64,000 nt of DNA from Bacteroidota bacterium (GCA_018267315.1 JAFDYS010000017.1:33078-97077), one strand, 5' to 3'; positions 26,807-37,882 are shown, counted from the first letter of the stretch. Program-made: numbers and translations. The notes: generated by a model not told the origin, from the letters alone.

Positions 26807-27361
26807 TTACGATCCTCCCACTTTGCGGGGCATTCTCTTTTTCTCCGGAGCTGCCGTTGTGGAAGAGTGTTTACGCTCGGCTTTCTTATCACCCAACTTC
26901 GCATCGGCTGTTTTCGGGCCTGATTTCTTTCCTCCCCGGCGAGTACGCTTCTTGCTTGTCGGTTCCGCGGCGGCGGCAGTGGCTTCGCCACCTCCATTGA
27001 GCAGACTGAAATCAACCAGCTCAATCAATGCCAGATCGGCATTGTCGCCGGGGCGATTACCAATCTTAATCACACGGGTGTAACCACCGGGGCGGCTGGC
27101 AATTTTTTCTGCCACTTCTCCAAAGAGCGTGTCAATGGCGCTCTTCTGCCTGAGCTGACTGAAAACGATTCGGCGGTTGTGAGTGGAATCGCTCTTTGCC
27201 CGCGTCAGGATCGGCTCGATATAACGGCGCAATGCTTTGGCTTTGGCCGTGGTGGTGGTAATGTGCTTTTTCTCAATCAGTGAAACGGCGAGATTGCTCA
27301 TCAGCGCCTTGCGGTGTTGCGTGTCCCTGCCGAGGTGATTGATTTTATTACGGTGTCTCAT
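26807..27361 (-). CDS. rplQ: 50S ribosomal protein L17
   Basis: 184 residues. The first 118 are normal L17 ([51 protein letters not shown]). The remaining 65 form a Lys/Arg/Ala/Thr-rich tail that is expected to be disordered and is longer than in most bacteria, although extended L17 is common in Bacteroidota. Last gene of the operon; the terminator follows. Confidence 0.95.
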   Translation of the reverse strand: MRHRNKINHLGRDTQHRKALMSNLAVSLIEKKHITTTTAKAKALRRYIEPILTRAKSDSTHNRRIVFSQLRQKSAIDTLFGEVAEKIASRPGGYTRVIKIGNRPGDNADLALIELVDFSLLNGGGEATAAAAEPTSKKRTRRGGKKSGPKTADAKLGDKKAERKHSSTTAAPEKKRMPRKVGGS

Positions 27362-27406
27362 TGTTTAATGCTGTTACAAGTTCCTGTTAGGGTCATTTTA
27401 TTCATC

Positions 27407-28399
27407 TCATTCATCGAGCCCGAACTTAGCGAGATCCATCCCGAAGTGCAGTCCTTTTTCCTGGATCAACGCTTCGATTTCCATCAGTGATTTGCGGCCG
27501 AAGTTGCGGAACTTGAGCAGTTCATTGGTGTCATACTTCACGAGTTCAGCAAGTGAACCGATTTTGGCTGCCTTCAAACAGTTGTACGCACGCACGGAGA
27601 GATCGAGATCTTCGAGCGGTGTTTTAAGCAGCTTGCGCATCTGCAGAATGTGCTCGTCCACCATTTCTTCCTCTTTCTTCTCCCTGCTTTCAAACGTGAT
27701 ATTTTCATCGCTGATGAGCATGAGGTGCTGAATCAGAATTTTGGCTGCGCCCTTGATCGCTTCTTCCGGATGAATGGTTCCATCCGTTTTGATTTCAACG
27801 ATCAGTTTTTCATAGTCTGTACGTTGTTCTACGCGGGTGTTCTCTACGGAATAACGAACATTCTTGATCGGAGTATAAATGGCGTCCATGGCTATGGTTC
27901 CGATGGGTGCATCCTTCGATTCATTTTCCTCTGCAGGAACATATCCGCGACCTTTAGAAATCATCAGTTCCACATCCAGTTTCACACTGCGCTCCATGCG
28001 GCAAATCACCATATCAGGGTTCATAATGCGGAAATTCGAAGTCGCCTTTTCAATGTCGCCGGCAACGAATTCATCTTTATTCTTGATGGAGAGCACGATT
28101 TTTTCCTGCTGCAAATCTTCGTCTGTTGTTCTCTTGAAACGAACCTGCTTGAGGTTGAGTACGATTTCCGTTACGTCTTCAATCACTCCCTTGATGGTGG
28201 AGAACTCATGCTCCACGCCGCTGATGCGGATGGAGGTGATGGCGTACCCTTCCAATGAAGAGAGCAGCACGCGGCGAATGGCATTGCCGATGGTTACTCC
28301 AAATCCCGGCTCTAACGGGCGGAATTCAAACAATCCTTCAAAGTCAGTGGCCTTCTGAAGAATGATCTTATCCGGTTTTTGAAAAGTGAGAAGAGACAT
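27407..28399 (-). CDS. rpoA: RNA polymerase alpha subunit
   Basis: 330 residues. The N-terminal dimerisation domain shows [31 protein letters not shown]. The C-terminal helix-hairpin-helix domain shows [23 protein letters not shown] and [19 protein letters not shown]. It nucleates polymerase assembly and contacts upstream DNA and activators. Placed between rpsD and rplQ as in most bacteria. Confidence 0.97.
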   Translation of the reverse strand: MSLLTFQKPDKIILQKATDFEGLFEFRPLEPGFGVTIGNAIRRVLLSSLEGYAITSIRISGVEHEFSTIKGVIEDVTEIVLNLKQVRFKRTTDEDLQQEKIVLSIKNKDEFVAGDIEKATSNFRIMNPDMVICRMERSVKLDVELMISKGRGYVPAEENESKDAPIGTIAMDAIYTPIKNVRYSVENTRVEQRTDYEKLIVEIKTDGTIHPEEAIKGAAKILIQHLMLISDENITFESREKKEEEMVDEHILQMRKLLKTPLEDLDLSVRAYNCLKAAKIGSLAELVKYDTNELLKFRNFGRKSLMEIEALIQEKGLHFGMDLAKFGLDE

Positions 28400-28446
28400 A
28401 TTTGTTGTTTGTTGTTTCTGGTTAGTTGATACGGGTCAGGGAATGT

Positions 28447-29052
28447 TTACTTGGAATACAATTCGACGATCAGTTGTTCATGAACGTTTTCAGGAATCTG
28501 CTCGCGTTCCGGCATGGTCAAAAAGGTTCCTTCGAACTTATCGCTGTTCCATTCAAGCCAGGCAAATTTTGATTCGCGGTTGGCGAGTGAACTCACGATA
28601 GCAGTATTCTCTCTGGCTTTTCCTTTCACACTTACTACATCACCGGGACGCAGAATATGTGAGGGCACATTGGAAACGCGTCCGTTCACCATGATCTTTT
28701 TATGAGCTACTAATTGGCGCGCAGCCCGGCGGGTGGGTGCAATGCCGAGGCGATACACCGTGTTATCCAACCGTGCTTCCAGCAACTTCATCAGGTTTTC
28801 ACCCGTTACGCCTTTCTTGCGCACCGCTTCATTATAGAAACGGGCAAACTGGCGTTCGAGCAAACCATAGATCATTTTGGCTTTCTGCTTCTCCTTCAAT
28901 TGAACAGCATATTCCGTTGCCTGCTTTTTTCTCTTGGAAGGACCGTGAATGCCCGGAGGATAATTTTTCTTTTCCAGCGATTTGCTGAAACCAAGAATGG
29001 GCTCACCGAAGGTGCGGGAAACTTTGGATCGGGGTCCGGTATATCTTGCCAT
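28447..29052 (-). CDS. rpsD: 30S ribosomal protein S4
   Basis: 201 residues (MARYTGPRSKVSRTFGEPI). The S4 RNA-binding domain is LEARLDNTVYRLGIAPTRRAARQLVAHKKIMVNG. No zinc-binding Cys set at the N-terminus. The 35 bases before the ATG nearly match those before rpsE (see findings). Confidence 0.97.
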   Translation of the reverse strand: MARYTGPRSKVSRTFGEPILGFSKSLEKKNYPPGIHGPSKRKKQATEYAVQLKEKQKAKMIYGLLERQFARFYNEAVRKKGVTGENLMKLLEARLDNTVYRLGIAPTRRAARQLVAHKKIMVNGRVSNVPSHILRPGDVVSVKGKARENTAIVSSLANRESKFAWLEWNSDKFEGTFLTMPEREQIPENVHEQLIVELYSK

Positions 29053-29143
29053 TTGACTTGTTAATCGTTATTTGTTATTGGTAAATCGTGAACTGCTTTC
29101 TGGTGTGATTAGAACCTGTATCAGGAATTGCCCTGCTGCATGC

Positions 29144-29533
29144 TTACACTCTCCGGCGCTTGGCTGGTCTGCATCCATTGTGCGGCAGAGGTGTTACATC
29201 TCTGATGATGGATACGTCTATGCCTTGCGTATTGATGGCACGGATGGCCGCTTCGCGGCCGGAACCGGGTCCCTTCACAAAAACTTCCACCTTCCTCATT
29301 CCGGCATCGTGCGCCACTTTAGCAGCTTCCTGCGCGGCAATCTGCGCGGCGTACGGTGTGTTCTTTTTCGAACCTTTAAAGCCAACCTTACCGGCAGAAG
29401 ACCATGAAATTGTCTGACCGGTTTTATTGGTGAAGGTGATGATAATGTTGTTGAAGCTGGCCTGAATGTGAACGTGACCTTCCGGTTCTGCTTTCACCGT
29501 TCTTTTCTTCGTCGCTTTTTTTACTTCTGCCAT
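29144..29533 (-). CDS. rpsK: 30S ribosomal protein S11
   Basis: 129 residues. [18 protein letters not shown] and the C-terminal [13 protein letters not shown] are diagnostic. It forms part of the mRNA exit platform. Between rpsM and rpsD as usual. Confidence 0.97.
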   Translation of the reverse strand: MAEVKKATKKRTVKAEPEGHVHIQASFNNIIITFTNKTGQTISWSSAGKVGFKGSKKNTPYAAQIAAQEAAKVAHDAGMRKVEVFVKGPGSGREAAIRAINTQGIDVSIIRDVTPLPHNGCRPAKRRRV

Positions 29534-29577
29534 TGGATTCGTTAATCTTTATGAATTAAGTGACATGAAACTGAACG

Positions 29578-29961
29578 CTACTTCTTAGCCGGTGCCTTCT
29601 TCTTGCCGGCCACCGTTTTTCTCTTTCCTTTACGGGTACGTGCATTGGTACGTGAGCGCTGACCGCGAACCGGCAATCCTTTGCGGTGACGAATACCGCG
29701 ATAACATCCGATATCCATCAGGCGCTTGATGTTAAGCTGCACTTCAGACCGAAGGGCGCCTTCCACCTTCCATTCATTATTGATGACGGTACGAATCCGA
29801 TTCAGTTCATCATCGTTCCATTCACTTACTTTCTTGTTAAAATCAACGCCCGCTGCATCAAGAATTCTGCGTCCGCCGGTACGACCGACGCCAAACAGGT
29901 ATGAGAGGCCGATGTCACCTCTTTTGTTTCTTGGTAAATCAACACCCGAAATTCGAGCCAT
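29578..29961 (-). CDS. rpsM: 30S ribosomal protein S13
   Basis: 127 residues. [22 protein letters not shown] and [28 protein letters not shown] are typical. Contacts the 50S subunit and the P-site tRNA. The Lys/Ala tail is normal for the family. Confidence 0.97.
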   Translation of the reverse strand: MARISGVDLPRNKRGDIGLSYLFGVGRTGGRRILDAAGVDFNKKVSEWNDDELNRIRTVINNEWKVEGALRSEVQLNIKRLMDIGCYRGIRHRKGLPVRGQRSRTNARTRKGKRKTVAGKKKAPAKK

Positions 29962-29997
29962 GTGTTTTAGAAAATGGTTTTAATGTTTAGTAATCGT

Positions 29998-30114
29998 TTA
30001 TCCCTGGCGCTGTTTAAAACGGGGATTCTTCTTGTCAATGATGTACAGTTTTCCTTTCCGGCGTACAATTTTGCTTTCGGGGCTTCTGCGTTTTATTGAT
30101 GCTCTGACCTTCAT
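29998..30114 (-). CDS. rpmJ: 50S ribosomal protein L36
   Basis: A 38-residue gene ([15 protein letters not shown] ... NPRFKQRQG). It has no cysteines where zinc-binding L36 has a Cys/His set, so it is the zinc-free (C-minus) form. It lies between infA and rpsM, the standard place. Confidence 0.95.
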   Translation of the reverse strand: MKVRASIKRRSPESKIVRRKGKLYIIDKKNPRFKQRQG

Positions 30115-30156
30115 CGTAATTCGTTCGTAGTTAATGGTTATTTAAAAGAAACGGAC

Positions 30157-30375
30157 TTACTTATACCGGTATGTTATTCTTCCCCTCGTTAAATCATATG
30201 GTGACATCTCCACTGCTACCTTGTCACCAGGAAGAATGCGGATGTAATTCATTCGCATTTTCCCTGAAATAGTGGCGATAATTTCATGACCATTTTCTAA
30301 CCGCACCCTGAACATCGCGTTTGACAATGCTTCTGTGATCGTTCCGTCTTGCTTAATCAGGTCTTGTTTCGCCAT
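30157..30375 (-). CDS. infA: Translation initiation factor IF-1
   Basis: 72 residues from ATG 30375 ([17 protein letters not shown]), the normal IF-1 length. An upstream in-frame ATG adds 33 unrelated residues. OB fold with [30 protein letters not shown]. Binds the ribosomal A site during initiation. Confidence 0.96.
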   Translation of the reverse strand: MAKQDLIKQDGTITEALSNAMFRVRLENGHEIIATISGKMRMNYIRILPGDKVAVEMSPYDLTRGRITYRYK

Positions 30376-30442
30376 GCAAAAAGAGCCGCAAATATCGGTT
30401 AACTTGTCGATATTTTTATGCCTCTTATTAAAGATTCTGGTC

Positions 30443-31225
30443 CTAGACAGCCATCCCAAACACTTCTTCTTCAATGAACTTGAAAGTGGTCAACACATCC
30501 GGACCGGACTTACGCACTGCCACCGTATGTTCAAAATGAGCAGATGGCTTCCTGTCACGTGTGTAAACAGTCCAATTATCATCTGCAGTAAAAACTTCCT
30601 TGCGACCCATATTCACCATCGGTTCAATCGCTATAACAAGACCGTCCTGCAACTTCAGTCCATGTCCGCGTTTTCCATAATTCGGAACTTCCGGATCTTC
30701 ATGCAAACTCTTGCCCACACCATGCCCCACCAACTCTCTCACCACAGAGTAACCGTTTCGCTCAACATGCTCCTGCACAGCGTATGAAATATCACCCAGC
30801 CGATTACCCACCTTAGCTGCCTCTATAGCTTTATTCAACGATTCTCTGGTGACTTCAAGCAGACGCCTTTTATCATCAGAAATTTCACCAACAGCAAAAG
30901 TGAATGCGCTGTCGCCTACATAGCCACCGAGCGTTGCACCACAGTCCACCGAAACAATATCGCCCTCTTTCAATTCGTAATTCGCGGGGATGCCATGAAC
31001 CACCGCATCGTTCACCGATACGCATGCTGCATTCGGAAAATCACGGTAGCCAAGAAATGACGGGATGGCGCCATGGTCGCGTATGAATTCTTCAACCAGT
31101 TTGTCAATCTTCAGCGTACTGGTTCCCGGACGAATGATCTTTGCTACTTCGGCCAAAGTTCTGGATACCAACAAGCAACTCTTGCGGATTCCTTCTATCT
31201 CTTCACTGGTTTTATAATAGATCAT
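30443..31225 (-). CDS. map: Methionine aminopeptidase, type I
   Basis: 260 residues. Removes the initiator Met from new proteins. The metal ligands are in [20 protein letters not shown] (two Asp), [18 protein letters not shown] (His), VIAIEPMV (Glu) and the C-terminal FEHTVAV (Glu). The ATG overlaps the secY stop by 4 bases, so the two are translationally coupled. Confidence 0.95.
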   Translation of the reverse strand: MIYYKTSEEIEGIRKSCLLVSRTLAEVAKIIRPGTSTLKIDKLVEEFIRDHGAIPSFLGYRDFPNAACVSVNDAVVHGIPANYELKEGDIVSVDCGATLGGYVGDSAFTFAVGEISDDKRRLLEVTRESLNKAIEAAKVGNRLGDISYAVQEHVERNGYSVVRELVGHGVGKSLHEDPEVPNYGKRGHGLKLQDGLVIAIEPMVNMGRKEVFTADDNWTVYTRDRKPSAHFEHTVAVRKSGPDVLTTFKFIEEEVFGMAV

Positions 31226-32553
31226 TGAACATTAAGTGCCGTGCGGCCTTTGATGCGGCCGGATTTCATTAAGCCATCATAATGGCGCATCAGCAGATGA
31301 CTTTCGATTTGTTGCAGCGTGTCGAGAATAACACCAACCATGATCAGCAATGAAGTACCGCCGAAAAATCCGGCAAACTGTGTATTTACGCCAAAGAGCC
31401 CCGCTATAGCGGGCATCAATGCAATGAAGGCAAGAAGTAAAGCGCCCGGCAGTGTAATTCGTGACATGACGGTATCCAGGAAGTTGGCGGTTTGTTTGCC
31501 CGGTTTCACGCCCGGAATAAAACCTCCGTTTCGTTTCATTTCATCTGCCATTTGCACGGGGTTAACAATGATAGCCGTGTAGAAGTAAGTGAATACGATG
31601 ATGAGAATACTGTCAATGGTGTTGTACCAGAAAGAACCGGGGTTCGTGATGGCCAAGGTTCCTTCCATGGCTTTACTGTTGGGGAAGAACTGTGCAATGC
31701 TGGCAGGAATGAACATGATGGCCTGAGCAAAGATGATGGGCATTACACCGGCTGCATTCACCTTAAGCGGAATGTACTGTCTTACACCGCCATATTGCTT
31801 GTTACCAACCACCCGCTTTGCGTATTGCACGGGCACCTTGCGTGTGCCTTGAACAAGAAGAATCACCACAAGGATCACGGCGAGCAGCACCGCAATTTCA
31901 AAGAGGAACATCACCAGACCGCCGCCTTCATTCAACCTTCCTTCAAATTCAGAGATCATTGCAAAAGGAAGGCGGGCAATAATGCCGATCATAATAAGCA
32001 GTGAAATTCCATTTCCAATACCGCGATCGGTAATCTTCTCACCCATCCACATGATGAAGATGGTACCTGCCGTAAGAATGAAAACGGACGAAAGCCAGAA
32101 CAAACTGGGGCTTATGATCACATCCGCCCCCAGCCCGTTGCGCAGGTAAACTACGTAGCCGGATGCCTGTGCTGCCGTGATCACTACCGTGAGTAACCGC
32201 GTGTATTGATTGATTTTTTTCCTTCCGCTCTCTCCTTCTTTCTGCATTTTCTGAAGGGATGGAATAGCCATGGTCATCAGCTGCATCACGATGGAAGCAG
32301 AGATATAAGGCATGATACCGAGCGCGAATATGGATCCGCGGGTGAATGCCCCTCCGGCGAAAATGTCCAGTAAACCGAAAATGCCTTTGGCTCCCTGCTT
32401 GGAAATGGCCTCGAGCTGAACCGGATCAACACCCGGCAGCACGATGTAAGAACCCAAGCGGTAGATGAAGACAAGCCCGAGTGTGTACAGAATACGGTTG
32501 CGCAGATCTTCGATCTTCCAGATGTTCTGAATGGTTTGAATGAGTCTCTTCAT
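31222..32553 (-). CDS. secY: Protein translocase subunit SecY
   Basis: 443 residues with ten predicted membrane helices. The N-terminal LRNRILYTLGLVFIYRLGSYIVLPG, the plug-region FAGGAFTRGSIFALGIMPYISASI and the IGNGISLLIMIGI loop are diagnostic. Forms the inner-membrane channel with SecE and SecG. Directly behind rplO. Confidence 0.97.
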   Translation of the reverse strand: MKRLIQTIQNIWKIEDLRNRILYTLGLVFIYRLGSYIVLPGVDPVQLEAISKQGAKGIFGLLDIFAGGAFTRGSIFALGIMPYISASIVMQLMTMAIPSLQKMQKEGESGRKKINQYTRLLTVVITAAQASGYVVYLRNGLGADVIISPSLFWLSSVFILTAGTIFIMWMGEKITDRGIGNGISLLIMIGIIARLPFAMISEFEGRLNEGGGLVMFLFEIAVLLAVILVVILLVQGTRKVPVQYAKRVVGNKQYGGVRQYIPLKVNAAGVMPIIFAQAIMFIPASIAQFFPNSKAMEGTLAITNPGSFWYNTIDSILIIVFTYFYTAIIVNPVQMADEMKRNGGFIPGVKPGKQTANFLDTVMSRITLPGALLLAFIALMPAIAGLFGVNTQFAGFFGGTSLLIMVGVILDTLQQIESHLLMRHYDGLMKSGRIKGRTALNVQ

Positions 32554-32590
32554 AGTCGCTCTCTCCTTAGTGGAAGAGAATTAAGATTAG

Positions 32591-33037
32591 TTAAACGAGA
32601 TGAACCGTACCGCCGGCTGCCTCAATGGCTTTCTTAGCCGATTCGCTCACGGCATTCACTTTCACTTCGAGTTTTGATTTGATTTCGCCTCTTCCCAAAA
32701 TTTTCACGCGATCATTTTTGCTGATAATTCCATGTTTGCTCAGCGACTCATGATCAACGGAAGATAATTTCATCTTATCTGCCAATTCCTGCAACCGGTC
32801 GAGGTTGATCACTTCAAATTCTTTTCTGAACGGATTTTTAAATCCATGCTTCGGTACGCGGCGCTGCAGCGGCATCTGACCACCTTCATACCCGCGCTTC
32901 ACTTTGGTACCACTGCGTTGGCCGGCTCCTTTGTTACCACGCGTGGAGGTACCGCCGTGTCCGCTACCCTGTCCACGGCCGATGCGCTTTACTTTTTTTA
33001 CTGAACCCTTTGCGGGTTTTAGATTGCTTAAGTTCAT
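32591..33037 (-). CDS. rplO: 50S ribosomal protein L15
   Basis: 148 residues. MNLSNLKPAKGSVKKVKRIGRGQGSGHGGTSTRGNKG is typical of L15, a late-assembling 50S protein. It starts 2 bases after the rpmD stop. Confidence 0.97.
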   Translation of the reverse strand: MNLSNLKPAKGSVKKVKRIGRGQGSGHGGTSTRGNKGAGQRSGTKVKRGYEGGQMPLQRRVPKHGFKNPFRKEFEVINLDRLQELADKMKLSSVDHESLSKHGIISKNDRVKILGRGEIKSKLEVKVNAVSESAKKAIEAAGGTVHLV

Positions 33038-33039
33038 GG

Positions 33040-33219
33040 TTACACTTTTTCAACTTTTACCAAATGATGCACCTTGGTAATCATTCCCTGGATCTGCGGC
33101 GTGTCTTCATGCACCACGGGCACATTCAGTTTGGTAATACCCAATGCACGAATGGTTCTCTTCTGCCGGTCGGTGCGATCAATGCCGCTTTTTATTTGTG
33201 TGATCCTGATTTTTGCCAT
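33040..33219 (-). CDS. rpmD: 50S ribosomal protein L30
   Basis: 59 residues (MAKIRITQIKSGIDR ... MITKVHHLVKVEKV), the usual L30 length. ATG at 33219, stop at 33040-33042. Contains LGITKLNVPVVHEDTPQIQGMI. Between rpsE and rplO. Confidence 0.95.
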   Translation of the reverse strand: MAKIRITQIKSGIDRTDRQKRTIRALGITKLNVPVVHEDTPQIQGMITKVHHLVKVEKV

Positions 33220-33272
33220 GGCTCTGAATTATGAATTGATAGCTATCAAAAATTTTCTGTCAGTTCCTTTCA

Positions 33273-33791
33273 TTACCCGTTGAAAACTCTTTTCAGCGGA
33301 AGATTTCTTGTCTGCGAAACCTTCAGCGGATCGCGCAGGGTAGCAAGGGCTTTGATAGTTGCCTTCACCACGTTATGCGGATTAGAAGAACCCAGTGACT
33401 TTGCCAGCACATCCGTTACTCCGGCGCTTTCAAGCACTGCACGCATCGCACCGCCGGCGATAACACCGGTACCATGTGAAGCCGGCTTGATCCAAACCTT
33501 GGCTGCGCCAAACTTGGCGAAGTGCTCATGCGGAATGGTTCCTTTGAAAACCGGAACTTTGATGAGATTCTTCTTCGCATCATCAATGCCTTTGCTGATC
33601 GCTTCTTGCACTTCACGCGCTTTACCCAATCCCTGCCCTACGATGCCATTGCCGTCACCGACCACCACGAGTGCTGAGAAACTGAAGGTACGGCCCCCTT
33701 TGGTGACCTTCGCAGTACGCTGAATGTTTACCACACGGTCCTTGATATCAAGTTCGCTGGCCTTCACTCTCTGATAATTTACCTGTGCCAT
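33273..33791 (-). CDS. rpsE: 30S ribosomal protein S5
   Basis: 172 residues. [25 protein letters not shown] and [19 protein letters not shown] are diagnostic. Part of the mRNA entry tunnel and important for decoding accuracy. Preceded by an A-rich leader nearly identical to that of rpsD. Confidence 0.97.
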   Translation of the reverse strand: MAQVNYQRVKASELDIKDRVVNIQRTAKVTKGGRTFSFSALVVVGDGNGIVGQGLGKAREVQEAISKGIDDAKKNLIKVPVFKGTIPHEHFAKFGAAKVWIKPASHGTGVIAGGAMRAVLESAGVTDVLAKSLGSSNPHNVVKATIKALATLRDPLKVSQTRNLPLKRVFNG

Positions 33792-33850
33792 TAGATTAGT
33801 TAATCGTTAGTTGTTATTTGTGAATCGTGCTACGGTTTCCATGTTTGAAA

Positions 33851-34198
33851 TCAAAACTGCAATCCGCCTTCACGGGCTCCTTCTGCAAATGCCTTCACCC
33901 TGCCGTGATACAGGTAGCCGCCGCGATCAAACACGACGGAAGTGATTCCCTTATCCGCTGCCATTTTCCCCAGTGACTTGCCCACCTCTTTCGATTTTTC
34001 AGTCTTCGTTCCTTTCAATTCCTTCATGGTGCGTGAGGAAACTGAAAGCAGCGTGTGACCCTGCACATCATCAATCACCTGTCCGTAGATTTCCCCGTTG
34101 CTGCGGTAAACAGAAAGGCGCGGACGTTCTTTCGTTCCGCTGATTTTCTTCCGGATCCGGCGATGGATCTTTTTTCTTTTTTCGTTTCTGCTCAACAT
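33851..34198 (-). CDS. rplR: 50S ribosomal protein L18
   Basis: 115 residues. [21 protein letters not shown] and the C-terminal [28 protein letters not shown] are typical. Binds 5S rRNA. Confidence 0.97.
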   Translation of the reverse strand: MLSRNEKRKKIHRRIRKKISGTKERPRLSVYRSNGEIYGQVIDDVQGHTLLSVSSRTMKELKGTKTEKSKEVGKSLGKMAADKGITSVVFDRGGYLYHGRVKAFAEGAREGGLQF

Positions 34199-34244
34199 AA
34201 TTCTTAGTTTTTATGCTACGGATTTTGCCGTAACGGTTTTGATT

Positions 34245-34817
34245 TTACTTGGCTGATGCGCCGGCTGCGGCGGCAGATTTACCTGCTTTGCGGCGAAGCA
34301 CTTCACCCACGAACTTGATTCCTTTTCCTTTGTACGGTTCCGGACGGCGCACGCCGCGAATCTTTGCCGCCATCTGCCCGATGAGTTGTTTGTCAATGCT
34401 ATTGAGTGTGATGATCGGATTCTGTCCTTTCAACTGTTCGGCGCTCGCCTTTACTTCTTTCGGCAGTGCAAACAGCACGGGGTGAGAATAACCCACCGCA
34501 ATTTCAAGCAGTTGTCCGGTTACCTGCGCACGAAAACCTACACCCACGAGTTCCAGTTTCTTTTCGTAACCATCGGTCACTCCTTTTACCATATTGGCTA
34601 GCAGTGCCCGGTACAATCCATGCAATGCCCGATGCCGCTTTTGTTCAGTAGGGCGTTCCAGCACCACAGATCCATCATTCACTTTTACCGTGATATCCGG
34701 GTCGAGACGCTGCTTCAATTCTCCCTTGGGGCCTTTCACACTCACTTCATTGCTTGAAGAAACGGAAACCGTAACTCCTTTAGGCAATGTGATCGGTAAT
34801 TTACCTATGCGTGACAT
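34245..34817 (-). CDS. rplF: 50S ribosomal protein L6
   Basis: 190 residues. MSRIGKLPITLPKGVTVSV and the signature RRPEPYKGKGIKFVGEVLRRKAGKS near the C-terminus are clear. A short Ala-rich end follows. Confidence 0.97.
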   Translation of the reverse strand: MSRIGKLPITLPKGVTVSVSSSNEVSVKGPKGELKQRLDPDITVKVNDGSVVLERPTEQKRHRALHGLYRALLANMVKGVTDGYEKKLELVGVGFRAQVTGQLLEIAVGYSHPVLFALPKEVKASAEQLKGQNPIITLNSIDKQLIGQMAAKIRGVRRPEPYKGKGIKFVGEVLRRKAGKSAAAAGASAK

Positions 34818-34863
34818 AAATCAGTTTCTTGTTTAAGTTTTGATGCATCCGGTTTTGCCCTGA

Positions 34864-35265
34864 TTAGTAAACGTAGCAGAGCACTTCGCCTCCGACATTT
34901 TGCGCTGTTGCTTCCTTATCCGTCATGACTCCCCTGTTGGTGGAGACGATGGCAATACCCAATCCATTTTGCACGCGGGGCATTTGATCCGCCTTAGTGA
35001 ATCTTCTGAGTCCCGGTGTTGAAATTCTGCGCAGTCCGCGGATAGCCGGCTCGCGCGTGGCCTGATTGTACTTTAAGGCAATCTTGATGACGCCTTGCTT
35101 GTTTTCAGAATTCTCAAACTTGTATTTGAGGATGTAGCCCTTATCGTACAGGATTTCGGTAATACGCTTCTTAAGATTTGAAGCCGGAATCTCGACGATG
35201 CGATGATTGGCTGCGAGCGCATTTCTTAATCTGGTAAGGTAATCTGCAATTGGATCGGTTACCAT
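34864..35265 (-). CDS. rpsH: 30S ribosomal protein S8
   Basis: 133 residues. [18 protein letters not shown] at the start and [31 protein letters not shown] at the end are diagnostic. In enterobacteria S8 is the repressor of the spc operon; that is not known to apply here. Confidence 0.97.
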   Translation of the reverse strand: MVTDPIADYLTRLRNALAANHRIVEIPASNLKKRITEILYDKGYILKYKFENSENKQGVIKIALKYNQATREPAIRGLRRISTPGLRRFTKADQMPRVQNGLGIAIVSTNRGVMTDKEATAQNVGGEVLCYVY

Positions 35266-35303
35266 GAATGAATGATGTTAATAGTTAGCTGTTTGATGAA
35301 ATT

Positions 35304-35573
35304 TTACCATGAAGCTTTTGTAACGCCCGGAATCTTTCCGTTCACTGCCAGTTCGCGGAACTTGTTTCTGCAAATACCAAATTCACCGATGTATCCTTTG
35401 GGGCGACCGGTAAGACTGCAACGGTTATGCTTGCGCACGGGAGAAGCATTTTTCGGAAGCTTATCCAATGCGGCATAATCGCCGGCTGACTTCAGGGCCT
35501 TACGCTTTTCAGCATACTTGGCCGACATGCGGGCCCGCTTGCGTTCTCTTGCTTTGATTGACTCTTTAGCCAT
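35304..35573 (-). CDS. rpsN: 30S ribosomal protein S14
   Basis: 89 residues, the short-to-medium zinc-free form: only two Cys are present ([27 protein letters not shown]), so the four-Cys zinc site is absent. Starts 1 base after the rplE stop. Confidence 0.96.
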   Translation of the reverse strand: MAKESIKARERKRARMSAKYAEKRKALKSAGDYAALDKLPKNASPVRKHNRCSLTGRPKGYIGEFGICRNKFRELAVNGKIPGVTKASW

Positions 35574-35574
35574 T

Positions 35575-36132
35575 TTATTTTTCTTTCTTGAACGGAATTC
35601 CCATTTCAGTTAACAATGCTTTTGCTTCATCATCCGATTTTGCTGAAGTGACGAAGGTGACATCGAGACCATTCATTTTGGTCACTTTGTCAATATCAAT
35701 TTCAGGGAAGATGATATGTTCCTGCACGCCCAGGGTGTAATTGCCGCGGCCGTCGAAACTGGTATCACTCACTCCTTTAAAGTCACGCACGCGCGGCAGG
35801 GCGGCGGCAATAAGGCGATCAATAAATTCATACATGCGATCACCACGCAAGGTCACGCGCACACCGATCTGCGTACTAGCACGAAGCTTGAAGTTGGAAA
35901 TATCCTTCTTCGATTTGGTGGGCACGGCTTTCTGTCCTGCAATAGATGAAATTTCTGCGAGAGCCGTTTCAATGAGTTTCTTATCAGCCGTAGCTCCGCC
36001 TACTCCCTGGTTGAGACAAATTTTTTCAAGGCGCGGAACTTGCATGCCGGTCTTATAACCGAACTGCTTCATCAGCGAAGGCACTACGTTGTCATGGTAA
36101 TGCTTTTTGAGACGTGGCGTGTATTTTTCCAT
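35575..36132 (-). CDS. rplE: 50S ribosomal protein L5
   Basis: 185 residues. [39 protein letters not shown] and [19 protein letters not shown] are diagnostic. Binds 5S rRNA. Its ATG shares one base with the rplX stop (TAATG). Confidence 0.97.
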   Translation of the reverse strand: MEKYTPRLKKHYHDNVVPSLMKQFGYKTGMQVPRLEKICLNQGVGGATADKKLIETALAEISSIAGQKAVPTKSKKDISNFKLRASTQIGVRVTLRGDRMYEFIDRLIAAALPRVRDFKGVSDTSFDGRGNYTLGVQEHIIFPEIDIDKVTKMNGLDVTFVTSAKSDDEAKALLTEMGIPFKKEK

Positions 36133-36473
36133 TACTTAATTACTTCGTTTGAACGTTTGGAATAACGGACGGAACCGTCGCCTTCTTTTCTTCTTCCGAT
36201 GCGCGTGGGCTTTCCGTCCTTTGGATCCAGCAGTGCCAGCTTTGAAACCGGGATGGCTGCTTCCTTTTTTATGATGCCACCCTGTGTCTGCTTGGCATTG
36301 GGTTTTGTGTGGCGGCTAACGATGTTAACGCCTTCCACAATGGCTTTTTTCTCATGCACCAACACTTCCAGCACGCGTCCTTTCTTTCCTTTATCGTCTC
36401 CGGAAAGAACGAACACGGTGTCGTTTTTCTTCACATGAATTTTAGGTTGGTAGCGACTCATAGTGCTTTTCAT
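36132..36473 (-). CDS. rplX: 50S ribosomal protein L24
   Basis: 113 residues. KOW motif region [28 protein letters not shown], followed by [22 protein letters not shown]. An early-assembly protein of the 50S subunit. An alternative start two codons in ([11 protein letters not shown]) is possible. Confidence 0.96.
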   Translation of the reverse strand: MKSTMSRYQPKIHVKKNDTVFVLSGDDKGKKGRVLEVLVHEKKAIVEGVNIVSRHTKPNAKQTQGGIIKKEAAIPVSKLALLDPKDGKPTRIGRRKEGDGSVRYSKRSNEVIK

Positions 36474-36481
36474 TTTTCTTG

Positions 36482-36850
36482 TTACAAAACTTCAGGAGCG
36501 AGTGACACAATCTTCATATACAATTTCTCACGCAGTTCACGGGCAACGGGGCCGAAGATGCGGGTACCGCGCGGTTCGTCCTGTGCGCTGAGCAGTACGC
36601 AGGCATTATCATCAAAGCGGATGTAACTCCCATCCTTCCTGCGCACGCGCTGCTTGGTACGAACGACAACGGCTTTGCTTACCGTACCCTTCTTTAGCGG
36701 ACCGTTAGGAATCACATCCTTTGCTGTTACAACGATCACATCGCCAATACCGGCATACCGCTGGCGGGAGTGCCCGAGAATCCTGATCACGGAAACTTCG
36801 CGGGCGCCGCTGTTGTCTGCTACTGTTAATCTCGATTCCTGCTGAATCAT
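36482..36850 (-). CDS. rplN: 50S ribosomal protein L14
   Basis: 122 residues. [26 protein letters not shown] and [13 protein letters not shown] are diagnostic. Located at the subunit interface. Confidence 0.97.
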   Translation of the reverse strand: MIQQESRLTVADNSGAREVSVIRILGHSRQRYAGIGDVIVVTAKDVIPNGPLKKGTVSKAVVVRTKQRVRRKDGSYIRFDDNACVLLSAQDEPRGTRIFGPVARELREKLYMKIVSLAPEVL

Positions 36851-36880
36851 GTTATTTCGAATTTCGAATTGTCAATTACG

Positions 36881-37135
36881 TTATTTCACCTTCTCTACAA
36901 TTTCCACCAGTCTCCATCTTTTGCTCTTGCTCATCGGACGGGTTTCCATCACCCTCACGATGTCGCCGATGGATGCTTCTTGTTTTTCATCATGCGCCAT
37001 CAGCTTCTTGGTTTTTTTGATAAACTTACCATAGAGCGGGTGCTTCACGCGGCGTTCGATTGAAACGGTGATCGTCTTTTTCATTTTATTGCTGGTGACG
37101 ACTCCGGTACGCTGCTTTCTTAATTTTCTTTCCAT
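36881..37135 (-). CDS. rpsQ: 30S ribosomal protein S17
   Basis: 84 residues. [35 protein letters not shown] and the [21 protein letters not shown] motif are typical. Binds 16S rRNA near the 5' domain. Confidence 0.97.
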   Translation of the reverse strand: MERKLRKQRTGVVTSNKMKKTITVSIERRVKHPLYGKFIKKTKKLMAHDEKQEASIGDIVRVMETRPMSKSKRWRLVEIVEKVK

Positions 37136-37149
37136 GAAACCTGTTGGCG

Positions 37150-37365
37150 TTATTGGTTAGTTGTTTTGGTTGCGTTAGCTCTTCTGGTAATCTCCGTTTT
37201 GATTCGCGCAATATCGCGGCGAAGCTGGCGCAGGCGTGTCGGGTTTTCAATCGGCGACACGGCATGATTGAACTTCATGCGCACGAATTGCGCTTTGTCG
37301 TCTCTCAGTTTCTCATTCAACTCCGCATCGGTGAGATCGTTGAGATGAATTTTTTTCTTTGCCAT
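37150..37365 (-). CDS. rpmC: 50S ribosomal protein L29
   Basis: 71 residues, two-helix hairpin ([28 protein letters not shown] and [15 protein letters not shown]). Lies at the peptide tunnel exit near L23. Confidence 0.96.
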   Translation of the reverse strand: MAKKKIHLNDLTDAELNEKLRDDKAQFVRMKFNHAVSPIENPTRLRQLRRDIARIKTEITRRANATKTTNQ

Positions 37366-37403
37366 GGTCTGTTACTCTTTATGATTGACTTCGGTAAAAA
37401 GTC

Positions 37404-37823
37404 TTATGCTTTGTAATTGTGTGCAATGATGAACTTGGTCATGACCGGTAACTTGTCTGCTGCCAGCTTCATGGCTTCCTTGGCGATTTTTACCGGAATT
37501 CCTTCCGCTTCAAAAAGAATTCTTCCGGGCTTCACCACCGTTACCCAGCCCTCCGGATTTCCCTTGCCTTTTCCCATACGAACTTCAAGAGGTTTTTTCG
37601 TCAGTGGCTTATCAGGAAAAACGCGAATCCACACCTGACCTTCACGTTTCATGTGTCGCGTAAGGGCCACACGGGCTGCTTCCAACTGCTTATCGGTTAC
37701 CCAGGCGGATTCAAGTGTTTTCAAACCGAAGGAACCGAAAGCAAGCGTTGCTCCGCGGTAGTCATTTCCCTTCATGCGTCCCCGCTGGGTTTTTCTGTAT
37801 TTGGTTTTCTTAGGTTGTAACAT
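37404..37823 (-). CDS. rplP: 50S ribosomal protein L16
   Basis: 139 residues. [48 protein letters not shown] are diagnostic. Near the A site and peptidyl transferase centre. Confidence 0.97.
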   Translation of the reverse strand: MLQPKKTKYRKTQRGRMKGNDYRGATLAFGSFGLKTLESAWVTDKQLEAARVALTRHMKREGQVWIRVFPDKPLTKKPLEVRMGKGKGNPEGWVTVVKPGRILFEAEGIPVKIAKEAMKLAADKLPVMTKFIIAHNYKA

Positions 37824-37882
37824 GTTTCAATTCAGATTTGGGATTTTGGATTTCTGATTTTGAAATCCCAATCAGGTTGTTA

